DNA of 64,000 nt from contig NZ_FNJA01000007.1 in assembly GCF_900104385.1 (NCBI RefSeq), positions 248,001 through 312,000 on the forward strand. Direction: 5' to 3'. Position 1 is the first letter of the stretch; each line of letters begins with the position of its first letter. The position numbers were made by a program, and so were the translations under genes. The stretch is from Rhodoferax sp. OV413 (GTDB lineage: Bacteria > Pseudomonadota > Gammaproteobacteria > Burkholderiales > Burkholderiaceae_C). This document shows, piece after piece, positions 35,139 through 42,377 of the stretch. Below the pieces are notes generated by a model. It worked only from the letters and a program-made list of their open reading frames with translations, had not been told where the DNA came from and searched no databases.

Positions 35139-35818
35139 GTTTGCAGCGGGACGGACTGCACCAGTCCGTCGGCCCGCGCCCGGCTGTGCAGCACGATATC
35201 GGCGTTCAGCTGGTCGTTCTGCGCCACCCGGTTCTGCGCCTGGGCCACGCTGAAGCCCCAGGCCGCCTGGTGCCGTGCGACCAGGCGCTGCAGCGCCAAT
35301 TCCATGGGCACGTCCAGGTACCAGCAGGTATCGAACAAGCCGTCCAGATTCCAGCCGTGTTCGCGGTGCAGCAGGTACAGGCCTTCGACCAGCACCAGCC
35401 GGGTGCTGGGCGGCACCCATACCGCGTTCTCCACCGGGTCGCCCACGCTGTGCTCGAACTCGGGCCAGGGCACAGCAGCTGCATCAGCAGTCAAAGGCGC
35501 GTCGCGCAGCGCCCGGATGCGGGTCGCCAGCCCGGCTGCATCAAATGTCCAGGGGGAGCCGCGCCGGGCCAGCGCCGCGGCCGGGTCGGGCATTTGCGCC
35601 AGCGCAGTGCGCGGCAGGTGAAAGCCGTCCATGCCCAGCGCCAGCATGCTGCCCGGCCCAGCCTGGGCGTTGACGGCGTCGGCCAGCTGGGTGGCGATGG
35701 TGCTCTTGCCGGAACCTGGCAGGCCAACAAGGCCGACCACGGTACGGCGCTGCGGGTGGGTGTGCAGCCGGTCCAGCAGCTGCTGCACCGGCTGGGTAAT
35801 CAGAGAGGGATGTGTCAT
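35135..35818 (-). CDS. P-loop nucleoside/sugar kinase-like protein
   Basis: 227-residue kinase of the uridine kinase/phosphoribulokinase/pantothenate kinase-like group. Walker A GLPGSGKST is at residues 32-40, followed by LGMDGFHLP with the acidic catalytic residue and VLVEGLYLLH for Walker B. Related proteins are annotated nucleoside/nucleotide kinase or fructose transport kinase FrcK-like; the phosphoryl acceptor cannot be set from sequence. It is followed, 9 bases upstream in coordinates, by the TIGR01777 gene's stop on the same strand, so the two may be co-transcribed. Confidence 0.8.
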   Translation of the reverse strand: MTHPSLITQPVQQLLDRLHTHPQRRTVVGLVGLPGSGKSTIATQLADAVNAQAGPGSMLALGMDGFHLPRTALAQMPDPAAALARRGSPWTFDAAGLATRIRALRDAPLTADAAAVPWPEFEHSVGDPVENAVWVPPSTRLVLVEGLYLLHREHGWNLDGLFDTCWYLDVPMELALQRLVARHQAAWGFSVAQAQNRVAQNDQLNADIVLHSRARADGLVQSVPLQT

Positions 35819-35827
35819 CCCCAGAAT

Positions 35828-36784
35828 TTACCCGCGCCGCTGCTCGATATCGCGCAGCGCGGCCTCGAAATGTTCAAACCTAAAGCGGTAGCCCTCGCCC
35901 AGCAGGCGTTGCGGCACCACGCGCTGGCCTTCGGTCAGCAGGCTGGCCTGGTCACCCAGCAGCATGTCGAGCAAGGCCGCGGGCACCGGCAGCGCCACCA
36001 CGCAGCGCAGCACCGTGCCGGCGATCTGGGTGAATTCGCTGTGGGTGATGGGCAGCGGCGCGGTCAGGTTGTAGGCGCCGCTGGGCAGCGCGTCGGGCGT
36101 GGTGTGCAGCCGGGCCAGCAGCAGGCCGACCACGCCGACCACATCGTCCAGATGCACCCAGCTGAACACCTGGTCGCCACGCCCCATCTGCACACCCACA
36201 CCGAAGCGGAACGGCTGCAGCATCTTGGGCAAAGCTCCCTGCTCGCCCAGCACCACGCCCAGGCGCAGGGTGGCCACCGCCACGCCATGCGAAGCCATGC
36301 GCTGCGCGGCCTGCTCCCAGCGCTGGCACAGTTCGGACATGAAGATGGGCTGGTCGGACGCGTCTTCGCCCAGTGCCGTCGGGTCGCCAGGCGGCTGGGT
36401 GCCGTAGTAGCCGATGGCCGAGGCCGACAGCAGCAAGCGCGGCTTGTACTGCGCGCGCGCCACCCAGTTCACCAGGGCCTGGGTCACACCACTGCGGCTG
36501 GCGTGCAGCACCTGCTTGCGCGCCGGGGTCCAGCGCGGCCCCAGCACCGGTTCGCCCGAAAAATTGAGGATGGCGTCGAACACCTCGTCCGGCGCCAGTG
36601 CGTCCAGGCTGGTCACGGCGCGCACCGTCTGCCCATACAAGCGCTCGGCCTTGGCCGCATCGCGCACCCACAGCGTGGGGCGGTGGCCCTGGGACAGCAG
36701 CATCTGGCACAAGGCCTGGCCCAAAAAGCCGGTGCCACCGGTAACGAGCACCTTGTAACTGGGCGGAACACTGGATGTAGGCAT
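35828..36784 (-). CDS. TIGR01777-family epimerase/oxidoreductase (YfcH-like)
   Basis: 318-residue extended SDR-like protein. The nucleotide-binding motif VLVTGGTGFLGQALC is at residues 12-26 and the internal family segments are NFSGEPVLGPRWTPARKQ, LLSASAIGYYG and FSWVHLDDVV; the C-terminal DUF1731-type region ends in GEGYRFRFEHFEAAL. Function is not established; SulA-like or cell-division roles have been proposed for homologues. Start 36784 (MPTSSVPPSYK) is chosen over a long extension that would run through the dinB-like gene. Confidence 0.9.
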   Translation of the reverse strand: MPTSSVPPSYKVLVTGGTGFLGQALCQMLLSQGHRPTLWVRDAAKAERLYGQTVRAVTSLDALAPDEVFDAILNFSGEPVLGPRWTPARKQVLHASRSGVTQALVNWVARAQYKPRLLLSASAIGYYGTQPPGDPTALGEDASDQPIFMSELCQRWEQAAQRMASHGVAVATLRLGVVLGEQGALPKMLQPFRFGVGVQMGRGDQVFSWVHLDDVVGVVGLLLARLHTTPDALPSGAYNLTAPLPITHSEFTQIAGTVLRCVVALPVPAALLDMLLGDQASLLTEGQRVVPQRLLGEGYRFRFEHFEAALRDIEQRRG

Positions 36785-36823
36785 AAGTGGGAATGCTTTC
36801 ACGAACCATGGCACCATGGCAGG

Positions 36824-37366
36824 ATGGACAACCCATTTTCTGCCAACTATCGCTTTCTCGCCCTTTATAACCGCTGGCTTAACCAGCGTGTGTACACAGC
36901 GTGCGAACAACTGCCTGAAGCCGCCCGCCAGCAAGATCTGGGCGCCTTCTTCGGCTCTATCCAGCACACGCTGAACCACCTGATGGTGGGCGACCAGATC
37001 TGGCTGCAGCGCTTCATCGCCACCGGCGCCGCGCACGGCGTGGACTTTAGCGCGCTGACCGCGGTGGTCGACCTGCCGCCGGGCTGCACACTGGATACAC
37101 AACTTTACCCAGACTGGGCCAGCCTCAAGGCCCGGCGCGAAGCATTGGACACGGCCATCGAAAGCTGGCTGGCCCAAGCCCCCGACGACATGGCCAGCTG
37201 GACCATGGCCTACACCAGCATGCAAGGCGCACCGCGCCAGCACCCGATGTGGCAGGCGCTGACGCACTTCTTCAACCACCAGACCCACCACCGCGGCCAG
37301 GTGAGCACGCTGCTGGCCCAGCAAGGTGTAGACCTGGGCGTGACGGACTTGATCGCCCTGGTGTAG
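36824..37366 (+). CDS. DinB-family (damage-inducible/thiol-transferase-like) protein
   Basis: 180-residue four-helix-bundle protein of the DinB/YfiT superfamily, whose members bind a metal through three histidines. Candidate ligands lie in SIQHTLNHLMVGD (about residue 48) and FFNHQTHHRGQ (about residues 145-155). The start ATG follows CAGG and lies 39 bp from the divergent TIGR01777 gene. Biochemical function is unknown; the family includes mycothiol- and bacillithiol-dependent transferases. A dispersed repeat begins right after its stop. Confidence 0.88.
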   Translation: MDNPFSANYRFLALYNRWLNQRVYTACEQLPEAARQQDLGAFFGSIQHTLNHLMVGDQIWLQRFIATGAAHGVDFSALTAVVDLPPGCTLDTQLYPDWASLKARREALDTAIESWLAQAPDDMASWTMAYTSMQGAPRQHPMWQALTHFFNHQTHHRGQVSTLLAQQGVDLGVTDLIALV

Positions 37367-37430
37367 ATTTATAAAAAATAGGGCTCTGGCGCATGTAAAA
37401 CCTGCGGCAGCAGCTACGAATTAAATAGCA
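37367..37430. repeat. Dispersed intergenic repeat copy abutting the AraC-gene start
   Basis: ATTTATAAAAAATAGGGCTC-TGGCGCATGTAAAACCTGCG-GCAGCAGCTACGAATTAAATAGC fills the entire gap between dinB and the AraC-family gene, ending two bases before the ATG. The only leader available to the AraC gene is therefore repeat sequence. Confidence 0.75.
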
Positions 37431-37432
37431 AC

Positions 37433-38254
37433 ATGTCCGCCCAGCCCCAAACCCAGCATTACCCCGACCCGCAAGCCATAGGCGCAGCCTGCCAGATCCA
37501 CGCGCGGGTGGCGCACCGCGTCGCCACGCTGACCCTGCACGCCGACCTGCTGGTCTGGGTGCAATCCGGCAGCAAGACCGTGCACCACGCGCGCGGCAGC
37601 CACCGCTGCCATGCCGGCCAGCTGCTGATGCTGGCCAAGGACAGCGTCTGGGACGTGGTGAACGATCCCGCTCCCCAGCCCCGCTACCTGGCCTGCGTGC
37701 TGCAGATCGACCCCGAGATGGCGGCCGACTTCCACCAGCGCTACCCGGCCCTGGCCGGCAACGCCCGCCCGGTGCTGGCCCAGGTGCTGGCGGTGGACGA
37801 CACCCTGGGCCCATCGCTGCAGGCCGCAGCCGATGCGCTGTCCGGCAGCAGCCCGCTGTCGCCCACGCTGCAGCGCCACCGGGTCACCGAAGTGCTGCTG
37901 ATGCTGGCCGAGCGCGGCTGGGTCTTCCCACCCAATAGCCAGCTGAGCAGCGCCGACCGCGTGCGCCGCGTGGTCGCCGGGCGCCTGCATGCCGACTGGA
38001 ACGCCGAGGCCGTGGCCCAGGCCCTGCACACCAGCCCCAGCACCCTGGCGCGCCAGCTGGCCAAGGAAGGCAGCAGCATTGCCGCCACCGTGCGCGAAGC
38101 CCGGTTAGAGACCGCGCTCGGCATGCTGCAGACCAGCGAACTGCCGGTGGGCGAGATCGCCCAGCACTGCGGCTACGCGTCGCACAGCCGCTTCGGCGCG
38201 GCCTTCAAATCGCGCTTCGGCTTTGTGCCCTCGCTGTTGCGCGAAACGGCATAA
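37433..38254 (+). CDS. AraC-family transcriptional regulator
   Basis: 273-residue regulator with an N-terminal cupin-like sensing region (about 1-150) and a C-terminal double helix-turn-helix: WNAEAVAQALHTSPSTLARQLAKEGSS followed by LPVGEIAQHCGYASHSRFGAAFKSRFGFVP. Ligand and targets are unknown. The ATG lies just past a repeat copy with no visible Shine-Dalgarno, which suggests weak translation or a different start. The PEBP gene follows 73 bases downstream and could be a target. Confidence 0.88.
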   Translation: MSAQPQTQHYPDPQAIGAACQIHARVAHRVATLTLHADLLVWVQSGSKTVHHARGSHRCHAGQLLMLAKDSVWDVVNDPAPQPRYLACVLQIDPEMAADFHQRYPALAGNARPVLAQVLAVDDTLGPSLQAAADALSGSSPLSPTLQRHRVTEVLLMLAERGWVFPPNSQLSSADRVRRVVAGRLHADWNAEAVAQALHTSPSTLARQLAKEGSSIAATVREARLETALGMLQTSELPVGEIAQHCGYASHSRFGAAFKSRFGFVPSLLRETA

Positions 38255-38327
38255 GGGCTGCACGGTTCGGGCTAAACACTTCTGCGGCTTCGCGCGACAG
38301 TAGAGCCTTGTTTTCACAAGGAGTTAT

Positions 38328-38885
38328 ATGTTCCCCCGCCTGTTCACCCGCGCCGCCATAGCCGCTGTATTGCTCACCAGCCTGGCCGCCCAGGCCGATA
38401 CCTTCACCCTTACCAGCCCGGATGTCGCCGAAGGCCGCAGCCTGAGCGAAGCCCAGGTATTCCAGGGCTTCGGCTGCAGCGGCGGCAACCAGTCGCCGGC
38501 CCTGCAATGGCAGGGTGTACCCGCCGGCACGCAGAGCTTGGCGTTAACGGTGTACGACCCCGACGCGCCCACCGGCTCCGGCTGGTGGCACTGGGTGGTC
38601 TACAACCTGCCGGCCAACACCTCTAGCCTGCCGGCCCAGGCCGGCAGCGGCAAGGGCGGGATGCCCGCGGGCGCGGTGCAGGGCCGCACCGACTACGGCA
38701 CGACCGGCTTCGGCGGCGCCTGCCCGCCCCCCGGCGACAAGCCGCACCGCTACATATTCACGCTGCACGCGCTGAAAGTGCCGCGCATCGACCTTCCCGC
38801 CGACGCCAGCGCGGCCCTGGTCGGCTACATGCTGAATGCCAACAGCCTGGCGCAGACACGGTTGACGGCGCTGTACGGGCGCTGA
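38328..38885 (+). CDS. YbhB/YbcL-family (PEBP) exported protein
   Basis: 185-residue phosphatidylethanolamine-binding-protein-like protein with a signal peptide (FTRAAIAAVLLTSLAAQA) and the PEBP signatures GGNQSPALQWQGVPAGTQSLALTVYDPDAP and GWWHWVVYNLPA, plus GACPPPGDKPHRYIFTLHAL. The ATG follows a perfect AAGGAG. Members bind small ligands in the periplasm; no defined role. A reverse-oriented repeat copy lies behind it. Confidence 0.9.
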   Translation: MFPRLFTRAAIAAVLLTSLAAQADTFTLTSPDVAEGRSLSEAQVFQGFGCSGGNQSPALQWQGVPAGTQSLALTVYDPDAPTGSGWWHWVVYNLPANTSSLPAQAGSGKGGMPAGAVQGRTDYGTTGFGGACPPPGDKPHRYIFTLHALKVPRIDLPADASAALVGYMLNANSLAQTRLTALYGR

Positions 38886-38915
38886 GGACCGCACGGGCTG
38901 GCATCGCCCCCATTT

Positions 38916-38969
38916 CGATAGCAGCTCGAGCAGGTGTGAACTGCGCCAGAGCCTGCTTTGATATGTAAA
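38916..38969. repeat. Dispersed intergenic repeat copy, inverted orientation
   Basis: CGATAGCAGCTCGAGCAGGT-GTGAACTGCGCCAGAGCCTG then CTTTGATATGTAAAAAG: the family pattern read on the minus strand. It lies between the PEBP and yjgN-like genes. Confidence 0.65.
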
Positions 38970-39029
38970 AAGAAATGTAAATACCGTGTCGCAACGCGTT
39001 ACATTGGGTTCTCCAACGCGATTTTTCAA

Positions 39030-40232
39030 ATGATCCAAGCGCCAGAATCCAGCTTCACATCCGACGTCGACCCGCAGCCCAAAAGCCTGGCCCCGGCTCA
39101 GCCCATCCAGCACAAGCTACACATCGCCTTCACCGGCTCGGGCAGCGAATACTTCCGCATCTGGATCGTCAATCTGCTGCTAACCTTGGTGACGATAGGT
39201 CTGTATTACCCCTGGGCGAAGGTGCGGCGCCTGCGCTACTTTTACGGCAACACGCTGGTGGAAGGCGCTGCGCTGGATTTCCACGGCAACCCGAAGAAGA
39301 TGCTCAGAGGCACGCTGCTGGTGGCCCTGCTCTTTGGCATGTATTCGGTGGCAGGCTACTTCTCGAATACCACTAGCCTAGCGGCCTTGGTGCTGCTGGT
39401 GGCCGTCATGCCCGCGCTGCTGCGCGCCTCGCTGCAATTCCGACTGGCCCATACCAGCTGGCGCGGCCTGCGCTTTCACTTCAACGGAAACGTAGTCGAT
39501 GCATACCAAGCCATGTTGCCGATGTATCTGCCCAGCGTTTTAATCGTTGGGCTGATCACCGTGACCCCTGGCCTGGAGGAAGGAAAAGAACCGAGCTGGT
39601 TCTGGTGGGCCTTTTTATCCATAGCGGCACTGACCGCTTTGATATCTCCCTGGTCTTTCGCAAAGTTCAAACAGTACCAGCACAACCACTACAGATTTGC
39701 TCACCTGCAAACCCGGCTCACGACGACGCCAGGCAGCTTCTACAAGCTGAGCCTGAAAATTATTGGAATGGTTTTCCTCGTTTTGATATTCGCGCTAGTG
39801 CTCATCCTTGTTGGAGCTTTCATTGTTTCGTTCAAACCCAAGGTAGACCTCCGCGCCGTGACACGCGCATGGTTAGATTTTTTACCCATCGTTGCAGCGC
39901 TGTCTGCCATGGTCTTCGTCCAGCCTTACGCCATCGCCCGCACGCAAAACCTGGTGTGGAACCACACCGGCAATCAGGACCTGCAGTTTCAAAGCGATTT
40001 GCGCTTCAAACCGATGTTCTGGCTGACCCTGAAAAACTGGCTGCTGGTGTTGCTCACGCTCGGCTTTTACTGGCCGTTTGCCGCGGTGGCCATTGCGCGT
40101 ATACGGCTTGAGGCCGCAAGCATCGTCACCCATATAGACCCGGACACTCTGCTCGGCCAGCCTGCCGGCAGCGGCAGCGCGGCGGTGGGTGATGCAGCAG
40201 GAGACATACTGGGCATAGATTTTGGGCTCTGA
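39030..40232 (+). CDS. YjgN/DUF898-family membrane protein
   Basis: 400-residue polytopic inner-membrane protein with two copies of a DUF898 module. Each starts with a charged hydrophobic stretch (FTGSGSEYFRIWIVNLLLTLVTIGLYYPWAKVRRLRYF and FKPMFWLTLKNWLLVLLTLGFYWPFA, cited in short). The start is set at 39030 (MIQAPESS) because upstream codons run through a repeat. The M48 protease start lies two bases past its stop, a pairing that recurs in proteobacteria and suggests joint function at the membrane. Role unknown. Confidence 0.85.
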   Translation: MIQAPESSFTSDVDPQPKSLAPAQPIQHKLHIAFTGSGSEYFRIWIVNLLLTLVTIGLYYPWAKVRRLRYFYGNTLVEGAALDFHGNPKKMLRGTLLVALLFGMYSVAGYFSNTTSLAALVLLVAVMPALLRASLQFRLAHTSWRGLRFHFNGNVVDAYQAMLPMYLPSVLIVGLITVTPGLEEGKEPSWFWWAFLSIAALTALISPWSFAKFKQYQHNHYRFAHLQTRLTTTPGSFYKLSLKIIGMVFLVLIFALVLILVGAFIVSFKPKVDLRAVTRAWLDFLPIVAALSAMVFVQPYAIARTQNLVWNHTGNQDLQFQSDLRFKPMFWLTLKNWLLVLLTLGFYWPFAAVAIARIRLEAASIVTHIDPDTLLGQPAGSGSAAVGDAAGDILGIDFGL

Positions 40233-40233
40233 C

Positions 40234-41286
40234 GTGCAGGCCCACTACTTTGACGGCATCCATGCCCGAGCCCATCCGGTCACGCTGCAGGTGGCCGATG
40301 GCGCATTGCACATCCTGGGCGAGGGTATCCAGCGCAGCATTGCCCTGACTGGCGTGCGCTGGCCGGAGCGTACCCGCCATGGCATGCGGGTGACGCAGCT
40401 GTCAGAAGGCGGCGAATTGCACTGTGCAAACTCGGCCGCCTGGGATGCCTGGAGCCGGCAGCAAGGTCTGTCCGAATCGGTGACAGTGCGTTTGCAACAA
40501 AGCTGGCGTGGTGTGCTCGCCTGCCTGCTTGCACTACTGGCCCTGCTGGGCGCGCTGCACACCTGGGGTCTACCCCTGGCCGCACAGGCATCGCTGCTGG
40601 TGCTGCCGCACAGCGTGGACGTCAGCCTGGGCGAAGCCACCCTGCACGCGGTAGACGCGCAGCTGATGCGTCCTAGCCAGTTGCCGGTGGCCGAAAAAGC
40701 GCGCGTGCAAGCCGCTTTTGCCCAGGCCGTGGCCCATCTTCCCGCAAACGATGTACCCGATTGGCAACTGGTGTTCCGCGCCAGCCGCATCGGCCCGAAC
40801 GCGCTGGCCCTGCCGGGCGGCACCATCATCATGACCGACGAACTGGTATATCTGTTGGAACGCGATACCGATGTGCTGACTGCCGTACTGGGCCACGAGC
40901 TGGGCCATCTGCAGCACCGCGACGGCGTGCGCATGCTGGTGCAGACCACGCTGCTGGGCACCGTGGGCTCGCTGCTGCTGGGCGACTTCAGCAGCCTGTT
41001 GGCGGGAACCACCGCCCTGCTGGGCCAGGCCCATTACTCGCGCAGTGCCGAGCACGAGGCCGACATCGCCGCAGTCCGCTTGCTGCAAGCCGCAGGCATA
41101 CCGCCGGCCAGCATGGTCACGCTGTTCGACAAGCTGAGCGCCGTCCGCAAGCTAAAGAAGAAGGCGACGGATGGCGATACGACGGACGGGGACGACACGG
41201 ACAGCTGGCTGGGCATTGCCTTCGCCTCCCACCCTGCCGATGCGGAGCGGGTGCGCTTCTTTCAGCAAGCCGCAGTCAGGCCCTGA
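40234..41286 (+). CDS. M48-family membrane metallopeptidase
   Basis: About 350 residues. The N-terminal 90 residues form a beta-rich domain of YjgN-linked proteases, followed by one transmembrane helix (GVLACLLALLALLGALHTWGL) and a peptidase domain with the zinc motif GHELGHLQHRDG (about residue 219) and a third ligand in the SAEHEADIAAVRLL region. The C-terminus carries an acidic, Asp/Thr-rich insert (KKKATDGDTTDGDDTDSW). GTG at 40234 is chosen because it lies just past the yjgN stop; a TTG at 40222 would overlap it. Expected to act in envelope protein quality control, by analogy. Confidence 0.87.
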   Translation: MQAHYFDGIHARAHPVTLQVADGALHILGEGIQRSIALTGVRWPERTRHGMRVTQLSEGGELHCANSAAWDAWSRQQGLSESVTVRLQQSWRGVLACLLALLALLGALHTWGLPLAAQASLLVLPHSVDVSLGEATLHAVDAQLMRPSQLPVAEKARVQAAFAQAVAHLPANDVPDWQLVFRASRIGPNALALPGGTIIMTDELVYLLERDTDVLTAVLGHELGHLQHRDGVRMLVQTTLLGTVGSLLLGDFSSLLAGTTALLGQAHYSRSAEHEADIAAVRLLQAAGIPPASMVTLFDKLSAVRKLKKKATDGDTTDGDDTDSWLGIAFASHPADAERVRFFQQAAVRP

Positions 41287-41287
41287 G

Positions 41288-41350
41288 ATGTATAAGAAAC
41301 ATGCCGCTGGCGCAGACAATACCTGCGCCAAAAGCTATTTAATCCATAGC
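41288..41350. repeat. Dispersed intergenic repeat copy
   Basis: Between the convergent M48 and metR genes. ATGTATAAGAAACATGCC, then CTGGCGCAGACAATACC-TGCGCC arms and AGCTATTTAATCCATAGC as the small hairpin. Confidence 0.75.
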
Positions 41351-41358
41351 AAACCCCA

Positions 41359-42276
41359 TCACAACAGCGCAATCCCCTTCAGACTCAGAAAGCAGCTCTC
41401 GCGGGTGATCTGCACGAAGTCTTCCAGATACGGCTTGGCGCCCTTGCCGCTGGCAGCAAACAGCCGTCCGGTCAGCCCCTGCGGCCCGACCGGACGGGCG
41501 GCGACATAGCCTCGGTCCAGATAGCCCTGCACCGCCCACAGCGGCAAGGCGGCCACCCCCCGACCGCTGGCCACCAGCTGCAGCATGGCGATGGTCAGCT
41601 CGGTGGTGCGGCGGGCCACGCGTACGCCGGCGGGTTCCAGCACTTGGCGCACGATGTCCAGCATCTCGTCGGGCACCGGGTAGGTGATGAGTGTCTGGTC
41701 GGCAAAGTCCTCGGCCACCAGATACGGCTTGGCCGCCAGCGGGTGCGTGTGGGCCAGCAACGCGCGGATCTCGAAACTGAACAGCGGGTGGTAGTCCACC
41801 GCCTCGGCTTCGTCCAGCTCGGAGACGATGGCCACGTCGGCGCGGTTCTGGTGGATTAACCCGATGGGGTCGGCATGGAAGCCGGAGACGATGTCCAGCT
41901 CGACCTCGGGCCAGCGGTGCCGAAAGGCGTCCATCGCCGGCATCAGCCAGTCAAAGCAGGTATGGCATTCGACCGCGATGCGCAGCTGGCCGGTCTGGCC
42001 GTCGAGCAGGCGCGCCACATCGCGCTCGGCCTCTGCTATTTGCGGCAGCAGCGTGTCGGCCAGCGCCAGCAGCCGCAGGCCAGCGGCGCTGAACTGCGGC
42101 GGCACCGATTTGCGCTCGAACAGCGGCGCGCCATAGCGGTCTTCCAGCAGCTTGATCTGGTGCGATAGCGCCGACTGCGTGAGGTTCAACAGCTGCGCGG
42201 CGCGCACCAGGCTGCCGGCATCGCGCAGAGCCACCAGGGTGCGCAGATGGCGGAATTCAAGCGGCGACTGCACCAT
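41359..42276 (-). CDS. metR: LysR-family regulator MetR
   Basis: About 305-residue LysR-type activator of methionine biosynthesis, responsive to homocysteine in enterics. N-terminal winged helix: LEFRHLRTLVALRDAGSLVRAAQLLNLTQSALSHQIKLLEDRYG; effector domain begins LRIAVECHTCFDWLMPAMDAFRHRWPEVELDIVSG, a MetR-specific stretch. It diverges from metE. Start 42276 is preferred because GAAAG lies six bases upstream; the methionine two codons earlier is possible. Confidence 0.94.
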   Translation of the reverse strand: MVQSPLEFRHLRTLVALRDAGSLVRAAQLLNLTQSALSHQIKLLEDRYGAPLFERKSVPPQFSAAGLRLLALADTLLPQIAEAERDVARLLDGQTGQLRIAVECHTCFDWLMPAMDAFRHRWPEVELDIVSGFHADPIGLIHQNRADVAIVSELDEAEAVDYHPLFSFEIRALLAHTHPLAAKPYLVAEDFADQTLITYPVPDEMLDIVRQVLEPAGVRVARRTTELTIAMLQLVASGRGVAALPLWAVQGYLDRGYVAARPVGPQGLTGRLFAASGKGAKPYLEDFVQITRESCFLSLKGIALL

Positions 42277-42307
42277 GAGCATCTTTCACGTTAATCAACA
42301 AAAACTT

Positions 42308-42326
42308 TCGTTTGAATAATAAACGA
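42308..42326. promoter_or_regulatory. Candidate MetR operator
   Basis: The perfect inverted repeat TCGTTT-GAATAAT-AAACGA lies in the 101-bp gap between metR and metE, 51 bp upstream of the metE start. The symmetry and T-N11-A spacing suit a LysR-type site; the enteric MetR half-site TGAA also occurs inside. Assigned by position, not tested. Confidence 0.45.
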
Positions 42327-42377
42327 GATTCCCGGACCATCGCTGTCTTACACATTGCACTCACAAGGACAGCAGAC

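Noticed and set aside
34379-36823. Plus-strand open frame running through the PEP-CTERM, kinase and epimerase genes into dinB
   Set aside because: Only its last 180 codons (from 36824) encode a recognisable protein; the rest is shadow of conserved genes in other frames.
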